Assembly (NCBI GenBank): GCA_963608705.1
Contig: CAVDHB010000050.1
Span: 1 to 64,000, forward strand
Length of the DNA: 64,000 nt
From: CAVDHB01 sp963608705
Lineage (GTDB): Bacteria > Bacteroidota > Bacteroidia > Bacteroidales > Bacteroidaceae
Reading direction: 5' to 3'
Of the stretch, positions 18,253-26,412 are shown one piece after another; positions within the stretch are counted from its first letter, which is position 1, and each line of letters starts with the position of its first letter. Under the pieces are notes generated by a model. The model ran no database searches. It was not told where the DNA came from and worked only from the letters and a program-made list of their open reading frames with translations. A program made the translations under genes and the position numbers.

Positions 18253-18596
18253 AATTACGATACTTTTTATATAAGAAAGAGTTACCTCTTTCTCTCTTCA
18301 CAGCACCTCTACAAGAAGCGTTGTGACTGCAAAGTAACGGAAAACCAATGGAATAGCCAACAGCCTCCGGGTAAGAATAGTGCGTTTTGTTGATAAAAGC
18401 ATTATTTTGTTCATAACTACTTTACCACTCACAGACGCATATCTTTCCCCCTCAACACTTCCCCACGCAAGGTATCCTCACGCAGCATCCCAACCGTTCT
18501 TTCCCGCGAAGATACATATTTTTAAGAGTGGAAGTCTTTCCCTTTTGATTTTTTTCAGTACTTTTGCGCTAAACTAAATCATACTAATCACATATC
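18253..18596. promoter_or_regulatory. Divergent intergenic region parA/surE
   Basis: 344 bp with no gene. It holds two direct copies of TTTTGTT(G/C)ATAA at 18385-18396 and 18405-18416, 20 bp apart. A -7 box TACTTTTG (18559-18566) on the plus strand is 30 bp before the surE ATG. On the minus strand TTACTTTG (18333-18340 region) is a weak candidate for parA. Confidence 0.5.
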
Positions 18597-19364
18597 ATGG
18601 CTACAAAACCACTCATCCTGATAACCAATGACGATGGTTATCGTGCTAAAGGAATCAACGAACTCATCCGTGTAGCCCACGACTACGGTGAAATCGTGGT
18701 CATGGCACCTGAAAGTCCTCGCTCCGGATTCTCCATGGCTATCACGTGTGAACACCCCGTTTCCTATAAACTGGTACGTGAAGAAGACGGAGTACGGATA
18801 TACGGTTGTTCCGGCACACCGACCGACTGTGTGAAGCTCGCCTTGATGGAACTGTCACCTCGCCGTCCAGCCTTGATACTTTCCGGCATCAACCATGGCA
18901 ACAACGCCGGCATCAACGCCCACTACTCAGGCACAATGGGCGCTGTGTTCGAAGGATGCTTGAAACGAATCCCCTCCGTGGGTTTCTCTCTCTACGACCA
19001 TCGCCCTGACGCAGACTTCACTCCCTGTTTTCCTTATATAAAGAAGGTCATTGAAGAAACACTATTACACGGCCTGCCCGAAAGCATTTGTCTCAACGTA
19101 AACTTCCCTTTTACCGCAGACATAAAAGGCATCAAGGTATGCACGCAAGATATAGGCATCTGGGAAAATGAATGGTACCGCACGGAAATTCCTCCCAGAG
19201 AAAAAAGTGTGTATTGGCTGACAGGCTCTTATCGGGGACTGAGGCCTGACGACACCCGTACTGACAACTGGGCTTTGGAACACGGTTACGCCTCTATCAC
19301 CCCCATGCAGATGGACATGACGGCATACAACCAACTGGACTCGCTGAAAGAAAGATTCAAGTAA
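18597..19364 (+). CDS. surE: 5'/3'-nucleotidase SurE
   Basis: 255 residues. The metal-binding N-terminus ITNDDGYRAKG and the MAPESPRSGFSMAIT and SGINHGNNAGIN segments are the SurE signature. SurE removes phosphate from nucleoside monophosphates in stationary-phase or stress metabolism. It lies 2 bp before lpxB, so the two are co-transcribed. Confidence 0.97.
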   Translation: MATKPLILITNDDGYRAKGINELIRVAHDYGEIVVMAPESPRSGFSMAITCEHPVSYKLVREEDGVRIYGCSGTPTDCVKLALMELSPRRPALILSGINHGNNAGINAHYSGTMGAVFEGCLKRIPSVGFSLYDHRPDADFTPCFPYIKKVIEETLLHGLPESICLNVNFPFTADIKGIKVCTQDIGIWENEWYRTEIPPREKSVYWLTGSYRGLRPDDTRTDNWALEHGYASITPMQMDMTAYNQLDSLKERFK

Positions 19365-19366
19365 TA

Positions 19367-20512
19367 ATGAAGTATTATCTGATAGCAGGAGAAGTCTCCG
19401 GTGACCTCCATGCCTCCCGGCTGATGCAAGCCATACGCAAGGAAGATTCCTCCGCCCAATTCCGGGGCATAGGCGGCGAAGCCATGAATGAAGCCGGAAT
19501 GGATTTGTTCATGTCCTGCCACTCATTGGCCTACATGGGCTTCATCCCCGTGCTGCTCCACGCCCGCACCATTCTTCAGGGAATGAAACGGTGCAAGGAA
19601 GACATCACGCAATGGAAGCCGAATGCGGTAATTCTCATCGACTATCCCGGCTTCAACCTGCGAATCGCCCAATTCGTCCACACGCATACGCACATCCCCG
19701 TGTATTATTACATCTCACCCAAAATATGGGCATGGAAAGAACATCGGCTCAAAAGCATCCGCCGCTATGTAGACCATCTCTATTCCATCCTCCCGTTCGA
19801 AGTGGAATGGTACAAGGACAGAGGCTATGACATTGACTATGTAGGCAACCCCTCCGTAAAAGAGGTGGCTGACTTCCTTGCGGAAGACACACAAACAGAG
19901 GAGTCTTTCCGAACGGAGTTCAAATTAGGAAACCAACCATTGATTGCCATTTTGGCCGGAAGCCGCCGACAAGAGCTGAAAGACAACCTGTCCCGTATGC
20001 TCAAAGCAGTAGAAGCTTTTCCCGACTATACACCGGTTATCGCAGGTGCGCCAGGTTTATCGCCCTCAGACTATGCACCTTACCTAAAACAGCAAAGCGT
20101 ACCCATAGTCTTCGGCCACACCTACGCCCTGCTCCGTCATTCCCACATAGCACTGGTCACATCCGGCACAGCCACGTTGGAAGCTTCCCTTTTCCACGTC
20201 CCTCAAATCGTATGCTATTACATTCCGTTCGGGAAACTCATCTCGCTTTTGCGCCGATGTTTCCTGCACGTCCCCTATATTTCCTTAGTGAATCTGATAG
20301 CCGGACACCCTGTAGTTTCGGAATTGGTGGCAAACGAAATGAACATTGCCACCGTCCGTCGGCATCTGTCCGCCTTACTCCCCCTTGACTCCCCCGCACG
20401 CCGCAAGATGCTGGAAGGATACAAAGAAATGGAAAAGATATTAGGCACACAAGATGCCCCTGCCAACACAGCACGTTTATTAGTTTCCTCATTGTCACAA
20501 GCCCGTCTATAA
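19367..20512 (+). CDS. lpxB: Lipid-A-disaccharide synthase
   Basis: 381 residues. GT19-family glycosyltransferase that joins UDP-diacylglucosamine and lipid X. The N-terminal IAGEVSGDLHASRLM, the VLIDYPGFNLR segment, YYISPKIWAWKEHR and VTSGTATLEA are all typical LpxB motifs. Peripheral inner-membrane enzyme. Only two bases separate it from surE. Confidence 0.97.
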   Translation: MKYYLIAGEVSGDLHASRLMQAIRKEDSSAQFRGIGGEAMNEAGMDLFMSCHSLAYMGFIPVLLHARTILQGMKRCKEDITQWKPNAVILIDYPGFNLRIAQFVHTHTHIPVYYYISPKIWAWKEHRLKSIRRYVDHLYSILPFEVEWYKDRGYDIDYVGNPSVKEVADFLAEDTQTEESFRTEFKLGNQPLIAILAGSRRQELKDNLSRMLKAVEAFPDYTPVIAGAPGLSPSDYAPYLKQQSVPIVFGHTYALLRHSHIALVTSGTATLEASLFHVPQIVCYYIPFGKLISLLRRCFLHVPYISLVNLIAGHPVVSELVANEMNIATVRRHLSALLPLDSPARRKMLEGYKEMEKILGTQDAPANTARLLVSSLSQARL

Positions 20513-20582
20513 AAGAATATAAGAATAGCGGAATTCAAAGAAAATCCTTATCTTCGCGGGTAAAATAAAGAAAGAACAAAGC

Positions 20583-21500
20583 ATGCCGTTAAAAATTCCA
20601 GAGAAACTTCCCGCCATAGAACAATTAAAGAAAGAGAACATCTTCGTGATGGCCGAGGAAAGAGCCAACGCACAAGACATACGACCATTAAAATTAGTGG
20701 TACTGAACCTGATGCCGATGAAAGTGGTAACAGAGACAGAACTGGTGCGGTTGCTTTCCAACACTCCCTTACAGGTGGAGGTGAATTTTTTGCGGTTGCA
20801 AACGCATGTGTCAAAAAACACCTCTGCTGACCACATGAAAGCGTTCTACTGTGTTTTCGACCAAATCAAAGACCATAAATACGACGGGATGATTGTGACC
20901 GGCTCACCTTTGGAGCAGATGGAATTCGAGGAAATATCCTCTTGGCATGAGATGGAGAAGATTTTCGACTGGGCAAAAAGCCATGTGACTTCCACCTTAT
21001 ATATATGTTGGGCGGCTTTCGCCGGGCTATACCACAACTACGGTATCAAAAAGTATGCGTTGGCACAAAAGATGTTCGGTGTATTTACCCACCGGCCATT
21101 AAACCCGCTGTTGCCCATATTCCGGGGATTTGACGATTTTTTCTATGTGCCGCACAGCCGACACACTGAAGTCAGGAAAGAGGATATTCTGAAACAACCA
21201 GAACTGGAATTAGCGGCTGAGTCTGACGAAGCCGGCGTGTACATGGTCATAGGTCGGGGAGGCAGGGAAATCTATGTGACTGGCCACGCCGAATACGACC
21301 GTTATACACTGGACACAGAATACCGCAGAGATCTCTCTCGCGGGCTTCCCATACAAATGCCATGCCATTACTATGACAATGACGACGCCTCGAAAGAGCC
21401 CATTGTAAGGTGGCACAGCTATGCGAACCTCTTCTATCAAAACTGGCTCAACTACTACGTCTACCAAGAGACACCTTACGATATTTCTCAAATAAACTGA
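20583..21500 (+). CDS. metA: Homoserine O-acetyltransferase (MetA family)
   Basis: 305 residues, complete. First step of methionine synthesis: acylation of homoserine. Catalytic Cys142 (YICWAAFAG), His235 and Glu237 (TGHAEYDR) are in place. Residue 111 is Glu (SPLEQMEFEE), which in the MetA family goes with acetyl-CoA, whereas Gly111 goes with succinyl-CoA; so an acetyltransferase is predicted despite the metA name. A possible -7 box (TATCTTCG, 20549-20556) lies upstream. Followed after 5 bp by the U32 gene. Confidence 0.95.
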   Translation: MPLKIPEKLPAIEQLKKENIFVMAEERANAQDIRPLKLVVLNLMPMKVVTETELVRLLSNTPLQVEVNFLRLQTHVSKNTSADHMKAFYCVFDQIKDHKYDGMIVTGSPLEQMEFEEISSWHEMEKIFDWAKSHVTSTLYICWAAFAGLYHNYGIKKYALAQKMFGVFTHRPLNPLLPIFRGFDDFFYVPHSRHTEVRKEDILKQPELELAAESDEAGVYMVIGRGGREIYVTGHAEYDRYTLDTEYRRDLSRGLPIQMPCHYYDNDDASKEPIVRWHSYANLFYQNWLNYYVYQETPYDISQIN

Positions 21501-21505
21501 AGGCC

Positions 21506-23365
21506 ATGGAACGTTCTCCACGAAAAATCGAACTCTTAGCACCTGCCCGCAACATACAATGCGGAAAGGAAGCCATTCTGCACGGTGCGGACGCTGTGTA
21601 CATCGGAGCGTCCAAATTCGGTGCCAGAGCTGCGGCTGGAAACTCGGTGGAAGAAATCGGAGAACTCTGCCGCTTTGCCCATTTCTATGGAGCGAAAATC
21701 TATGTGACGGTAAACACCATCCTGAAGGACGAGGAGCTGGAGGACACACTGAGGATGATACAGCAGTTGGATGAAGCCGAGGTAGACGCACTGATTGTGC
21801 AGGACATGGCTTTGCTGCAAATGGCCGACCGCATTCCCCACGGACTGGAACTGCACGCCAGCACACAGATGGACAACCGCACACCCGCCCAAGTGGAGTT
21901 TCTTCGCAAATGCGGCATGGACCAAGTGGTCTTGGCAAGAGAACTGAGCCTGGACGAAATCAGTCGTATACACCAGGCTTGCGACGTAAGATTAGAAGCG
22001 TTCGTACACGGAGCCTTGTGTGTCAGTTTCAGCGGACGCTGCTATGCCTCCCAAGTATGCTTCGGACGAAGTGCCAACAGGGGTGAATGCGCCCAGTTCT
22101 GCCGCCTTTCCTTTGACATGGAAGATGCAGAAGGAAAGAAAATCATCCGCAAAAAGCACTTACTCTCCTTGAAAGACATGAACCGCAGCCAGTCTCTTGA
22201 AGAAATGATGGATGCGGGAATCTCCTCCTTTAAGATAGAAGGAAGGCTGAAAGACGCAGACTATGTGAAAAACATCACAGCTTACTACCGGGAGAAGATG
22301 GATGAAATCTTTTCACGACGCAAAGAATACACAAGAGCCTCTTCCGGCAGGAGCACGTTCCGTTTCACTCCTGACCCAGAGAAGACTTTCAACCGGGGCT
22401 TCACCTCTTTCTTCCTGCACGGACGGGAAAAAGACATCACTTCATTCGACACTCCCAAATCACGGGGAGAGAAAATGGGGGAAGTCCTACGCAGCGACGG
22501 ACATTTCCTGACGGTCAAAACGAACCGACCGTTCCATAACGGAGACGGCATCTGCTATATTGACAAGGACGGGCTGCGAGGCTTACGGGTGAACCGTGTG
22601 GAAGGAGACAAGCTCTTTCCCTCTTCCCCACTCCGTCTGCCACCCCATACCGTGATTTACCGCAACTTCGACAACGAGTTCGAGAAAACACTGAAAAGAC
22701 CTACGGCGGAACGCAAGATACAAGCCGACCTGTTATTCAAGGAAACAGAAGAAGGCTACTCGCTTATCCTCAAAGACACGGACGGCTACCAAGGGACAGC
22801 CGACCTCACACTCTCCAAGGAAGAGGCACGCACGCCCCAAAAAGAGAATATTCAACGTCAGCTGACCAAATGGGGAAACACCCCTTTTGAGCCGAGGAAC
22901 ATGGAAATTCAATTGACAGGCAACCCCTTCATTCCCGCATCCTCGCTGTCCGAAATAAGACGCACTGCGCTGGAAAGGCTGAAAGAAGCCAGAGAAAAAG
23001 GCTATACACGACACATGCCTTTACGCTTCAGCCTACCGGGCAAAGACATTCCGTCCTTCTATACTTCAGAAGTAGGCTTCGAATACAACGTGATGAACAA
23101 AGAGGCAGCTCGTTTCTACCACACACACGGAGTAAGCCAAGTCACTCCCGCACTGGAAAAGCAAGAACCCGCCGGAGAAATCCCTGTCATGTTCTGCAAG
23201 CACTGTCTGCGCTTCAGCATGGGATGGTGTCCCACCCGACAGCACGGACATTCTCCTTACAAGGAACCTTACTATCTGCGGATGGACGACGGACGACGCT
23301 TCCGGCTGAAGTTCGACTGCGCACATTGTCAAATGATTGTCTTGGCGAAAGGAGCAGGGGCATGA
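21506..23365 (+). CDS. U32-family (collagenase-like) RNA-modification protein
   Basis: 619 residues starting MERSPRKIELLAPARN. The longer in-frame start at 21410 would overlap metA by 91 bp and is not used. The U32 signature EAFVHGALCVSFSGRC lies at about 170-185, followed by additional conserved cysteines that in this family hold an Fe-S cluster. A C-terminal extension resembles the region of RlhA/TrhP-type proteins and ends with a cysteine-rich segment (CKHC...CPTRQHGH...CAHC). Members hydroxylate 23S rRNA or tRNA uridines using prephenate; peptidase activity is doubtful. Which RNA is the target here is unresolved. Confidence 0.88.
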   Translation: MERSPRKIELLAPARNIQCGKEAILHGADAVYIGASKFGARAAAGNSVEEIGELCRFAHFYGAKIYVTVNTILKDEELEDTLRMIQQLDEAEVDALIVQDMALLQMADRIPHGLELHASTQMDNRTPAQVEFLRKCGMDQVVLARELSLDEISRIHQACDVRLEAFVHGALCVSFSGRCYASQVCFGRSANRGECAQFCRLSFDMEDAEGKKIIRKKHLLSLKDMNRSQSLEEMMDAGISSFKIEGRLKDADYVKNITAYYREKMDEIFSRRKEYTRASSGRSTFRFTPDPEKTFNRGFTSFFLHGREKDITSFDTPKSRGEKMGEVLRSDGHFLTVKTNRPFHNGDGICYIDKDGLRGLRVNRVEGDKLFPSSPLRLPPHTVIYRNFDNEFEKTLKRPTAERKIQADLLFKETEEGYSLILKDTDGYQGTADLTLSKEEARTPQKENIQRQLTKWGNTPFEPRNMEIQLTGNPFIPASSLSEIRRTALERLKEAREKGYTRHMPLRFSLPGKDIPSFYTSEVGFEYNVMNKEAARFYHTHGVSQVTPALEKQEPAGEIPVMFCKHCLRFSMGWCPTRQHGHSPYKEPYYLRMDDGRRFRLKFDCAHCQMIVLAKGAGA

Positions 23366-24396
23366 GCAGATTCGTGTGCAGACTGTGTGTCTTGCTATTC
23401 ACTATGGTGAGCATCTTCTCCTGCTCCTATCCGCAGCCAGACTTGACGGCATGGAATCTCACTCCGCAGGAAAGAGACTCCCTGAACTTCTTAGCGAAAC
23501 ATCATTACACATACAACGCCAACTTCCGTATCACCGCAGATTCCATCGCCCTGCTACCGAATACATTGGCGGGCGATACTGCCTATGTGAAGAGTGGAGA
23601 CAGAGTGGTAGTCGCCGACATTCGAAGGGATTCCACCACAGAGGCCGCAGTTGAAAAAGTGGTGGATTTGGAAGCTGTCCCCTCTCGTCCTTCTCAGAAA
23701 AAGAAAGAGACAGACAGTGTGTTTCTGAAAATAGCAAGAGACCAGTACACGATGGGCTGGATTTCCGAGAAAGAGTTCCTGGCACACAGCGTGCCTTCCG
23801 ACCCAATCTCCCAAGCCATCCATTTCTTCAGTGACAGCCATACGTATTATTTCTCACTCCTGCTTGCCTGCGCCTTGTTGGCAATGGGTATCCAGCGTTT
23901 GTTGCGTCGCCGCACTTCGTTCATCCATTTCTATGCTGTGAACAGCCTCTATCCTTCCCTGCTTCCCATGGCCATCGCCACGGCAGCTTCGGTCTATTCC
24001 GGCATCCAACGGTTCACCCCCGACACCTGGGCCACATATTACTACAATCCCACACTGAACCCTTTTCAGACGCCTCTCATACTAAGCCTGTTCCTCAGTC
24101 TGGTATGGTTGATTCTCATTCTGACACTCACCACCATCGATGAAACCTTCCGCCAGCTTAAAATAGGAGACGCTGTGTCCTACCTCTTCACCCTTGCCGG
24201 AGTCTGCGTAGTGGCTTATGTGTTCTTCTCACTGACCTCCTTATATTATATTGGTTTCCCGCTACTACCAGTCTATTATTACTTCTCTTTCCGCTACTAC
24301 CAACGTTACTGCGGCCACTCTTATATCTGCGGAAACTGCGGACGCACCATCCGGCACAAGGGAGTATGCCCCCACTGCGGTGCGTTTAATCGGTAA
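23362..24396 (+). CDS. Membrane lipoprotein with C-terminal zinc ribbon, unknown function
   Basis: 344 residues from the ATG at 23362, which overlaps the U32 stop by 4 bp (ATGA). I reject the upstream start at 23224, inside the U32 gene. The N-terminus MSRFVCRLCVLLFTMVSIFSC looks like a lipoprotein or transmembrane signal. Hydrophobic segments follow at about 167-188, 230-250 and 270-300. The C-terminus is a cytoplasmic-style zinc ribbon (CGNCGRTI...GVCPHCG). Residues 20-160 have no recognised domain. Function unknown; coupling to the U32 gene is notable. Confidence 0.8.
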   Translation: MSRFVCRLCVLLFTMVSIFSCSYPQPDLTAWNLTPQERDSLNFLAKHHYTYNANFRITADSIALLPNTLAGDTAYVKSGDRVVVADIRRDSTTEAAVEKVVDLEAVPSRPSQKKKETDSVFLKIARDQYTMGWISEKEFLAHSVPSDPISQAIHFFSDSHTYYFSLLLACALLAMGIQRLLRRRTSFIHFYAVNSLYPSLLPMAIATAASVYSGIQRFTPDTWATYYYNPTLNPFQTPLILSLFLSLVWLILILTLTTIDETFRQLKIGDAVSYLFTLAGVCVVAYVFFSLTSLYYIGFPLLPVYYYFSFRYYQRYCGHSYICGNCGRTIRHKGVCPHCGAFNR

Positions 24397-24452
24397 AAAA
24401 TAGAGACAGCCTTCACAGCATTACGTGTCGAAGGCATAGTAAGTGTAATGTC

Positions 24453-24812
24453 TTATTTATTTTCTATTTTCCAATAACCGTTCTTGTTGTTTCCCTCGCG
24501 AACAATCAGCCCTGCCTCTTTCAACATATGGATATACCGCCTTACCATACGGTCTGACATCCCAGACCTTTCACTTAACGCAAGAGCGGAAAGCTTATTA
24601 TCCTCCATCAACAAATCGAGAATATCCCATGCCCTTTCAGGCATATCTACGTGAGAAGCTTTTACAGAATGCGGAACTTTATTAGGACACTTATTAGGAA
24701 CTTTATTAGGACACTTATTAGGAACATAATCATCCGAATTGATGGCCATCCCTTTATGAGCCACAAGCGTTTTCAGTATTTCCTCCAACATAAAGTCTAT
24801 GAAAGATCCCAA
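24453..24812 (-). pseudogene. 5'-truncated Fic-family-like gene remnant (C-terminal winged helix)
   Basis: Up to 119 residues are open, starting from a TTG with an in-frame TAG three codons upstream, so no normal start exists. FIDFMLEEILKTL resembles the last helix of the Fic core in Fic/DOC proteins. It is followed by a repeated PNKC/PNKV linker and a winged-helix domain (AWDILDLLMEDNKLSALALSERSGMSDRMVRRYIHMLKEAGLI). The catalytic HPFxxGNGR part is missing; only 40 bp separate the fragment from the RhuM fusion gene. A recombination or deletion remnant is likely. An AlbA_2-type ATP-binding protein C-terminus is the alternative. Confidence 0.5.
24673..24732 (-). repeat. 12/24-bp tandem repeat inside the Fic-like remnant
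   Basis: Plus strand shows GGAACTTTATTA and GGACACTTATTA alternating twice (24673-24720) plus a degenerate fifth half-unit. Read on the minus strand it encodes the PNKV/PNKC linker. The two 24-bp units are identical, so copy number may vary by slippage. Confidence 0.85.
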
Positions 24813-24852
24813 CTGTCCCTATTTCGTACTTTGGACTAATCCGTCACTATAT

Positions 24853-26298
24853 TTATGCGTCTTTCGGATGGATATCAAAAGGAAGTAACGATTCATCATC
24901 ATTGCCTTTATTGAAACGATCGAAATCGGATATATATGTGCGATCTTGGATAAGTTTATATTTCTCATATTCACCATACGCCTTCGCCCTTGCTTCATCT
25001 TGCGATACAGTTCCCGCTGATGCATTCGCCTCGTAATCCATCGCCGTAAGGAATTGAGCGAGTCGCTTGCGCCAATCTTCCATCGTGGTGATGATATGTC
25101 GTTGGGCGCGATTCTCGGCCAAGTCCAGGAAAGAAGATGCGATACCATTCAGCTGGTCAAGTTCCGTATCAGAAAGATAGTTCTTGGCAACAATCGTATC
25201 AGACTTTTGCACCCGTCCGTCTGGTGCTTTTTTCCATGTAGTGAGTCCCATGTGTGGCTGTTCTGCGTCAGCTCTGTTATAGATGATTTCGGCTGCTGTA
25301 TGGTGGGTAACAGCCAAGTGCATCATATTCTGCACCATTTTGAAGAACAACTTGGTACTTTCGGATTTAGCATCATAGTCAGCACTACATTCCGCATAGA
25401 TGTCCGTTATCTTCTGGTAATAGCGGCGTTCAGATGTACGTATCTCTCGGATACGCTCCAGCAAATCATCAAAATAATCCTTGCCAAAATGCTTTCCTTG
25501 CTTCAAGCGTTCGTCATCGAGCACATAGCCTTTGATGATGAACTCCTTCAATACAGAAGTGGCCCATATACGGAACTGTGTAGCTTGGTAACTGTTTACA
25601 CGATAACCTACGGCTATGATGGCATCAAGGTTATAGAACAAGGGGGTGCGTTCCACCTCACGCTCACCCTCAAGTTGAACTTGTTGAATTTTTCTACAAG
25701 TTGCCTCTTTGGTAAGTTCTCTACTTTCGTAAATCTGAGACAAATGGTAAGCGATTGTCGCCCTGTCCACCCCAAACAAATCCGCCATACGTTTTTGCGA
25801 CATCCAAAAGGTCTCGTTGTTGAATATTACTTCAACACGGGTTTCACCTTGTGCGGTTTTGTAAAAAAGAATATTGGATTCCAATGAATTACGTACAAGT
25901 TCCGTGGTAGAAACAGACCGAGAAAAATATTCCCTTGCCTGCTGTACAAGCGGTTTCTTTCCATCCGCATTTTCCGCAATAATCATACATGCCATACGAG
26001 ACAAACGGAAGATATTCACCTTTCGATATGCACCACTACCAAGTTTGACCATATCAACCGCTTGGTTGAAATGGTCATCAATATTCATTCCTTTTTGATT
26101 GGCTACAGCGATAGCTTTATTTATGACGTTTTGGAATTTCCAATTTGTAGAATACCCCATAGCGTTACATAAATCACGCGAACTCCAATATTTATGGTGG
26201 TGTTCGTCCGTCCTGCGTATAGCATCAAATGAAGGACGCATTTCGGGTATATTGTCTTTTTCTACCATATTCTCTATGTCATACTGAATAATGGGCAC
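24853..26298 (-). CDS. DinD-like/RhuM fusion protein
   Basis: 481 residues. Residues about 22-134 match the DinD (DNA-damage-inducible protein D) pattern: YWSSRDLCNAMGYS, NIDDHFNQAVDMVKLGSGAYRKV, LSRMACMIIAENADGKKP and QAREYFS. From about 137 onward it is a RhuM protein: FYKTAQGETRVEVIFNNETFWMSQKRMADLFGV, then RTPLFYNLDAIIAVGYRVNSYQATQFRIWATSVLKEFIIKGYVLDDERLK. RhuM alone is about 340 residues, so the length fits a two-domain fusion. Function is unknown; RhuM and DinD/Fic genes often ride with type I restriction loci. Starts at residues 11 or 20 are possible alternatives. Confidence 0.85.
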   Translation of the reverse strand: MPIIQYDIENMVEKDNIPEMRPSFDAIRRTDEHHHKYWSSRDLCNAMGYSTNWKFQNVINKAIAVANQKGMNIDDHFNQAVDMVKLGSGAYRKVNIFRLSRMACMIIAENADGKKPLVQQAREYFSRSVSTTELVRNSLESNILFYKTAQGETRVEVIFNNETFWMSQKRMADLFGVDRATIAYHLSQIYESRELTKEATCRKIQQVQLEGEREVERTPLFYNLDAIIAVGYRVNSYQATQFRIWATSVLKEFIIKGYVLDDERLKQGKHFGKDYFDDLLERIREIRTSERRYYQKITDIYAECSADYDAKSESTKLFFKMVQNMMHLAVTHHTAAEIIYNRADAEQPHMGLTTWKKAPDGRVQKSDTIVAKNYLSDTELDQLNGIASSFLDLAENRAQRHIITTMEDWRKRLAQFLTAMDYEANASAGTVSQDEARAKAYGEYEKYKLIQDRTYISDFDRFNKGNDDESLLPFDIHPKDA

Positions 26299-26322
26299 TG
26301 CGTATTTGCCATAAAACTTAGT

Positions 26323-26347
26323 AACCGTCCGACTTCCGTGGACGGTT
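26323..26347. other. Inverted repeat between msbA and the RhuM fusion gene
   Basis: AACCGTCC (26323-26330) pairs with GGACGGTT (26340-26347) around a 9-nt loop. No T-run follows on the minus strand. It could be a weak msbA terminator or mark the edge of the accessory island. Confidence 0.4.
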
Positions 26348-26412
26348 ATCCGCTGACCTCTAATTCAATTCACCGCATTCTTACAAATGAACAGGTGACT
26401 TGCCCTATTTCC

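Noticed and set aside
14530..18745. CACGTG-containing sequences near parAB as candidate parS sites
   Set aside because: The few CACGTG/CACGTGT sites (for example near 16560 and 18749) lack the flanking half-sites of the 16-bp parS palindrome.
23224..23361. Upstream start extending the zinc-ribbon lipoprotein
   Set aside because: Would lie inside the U32 gene and hide the signal sequence; the ATGA overlap start fits better.
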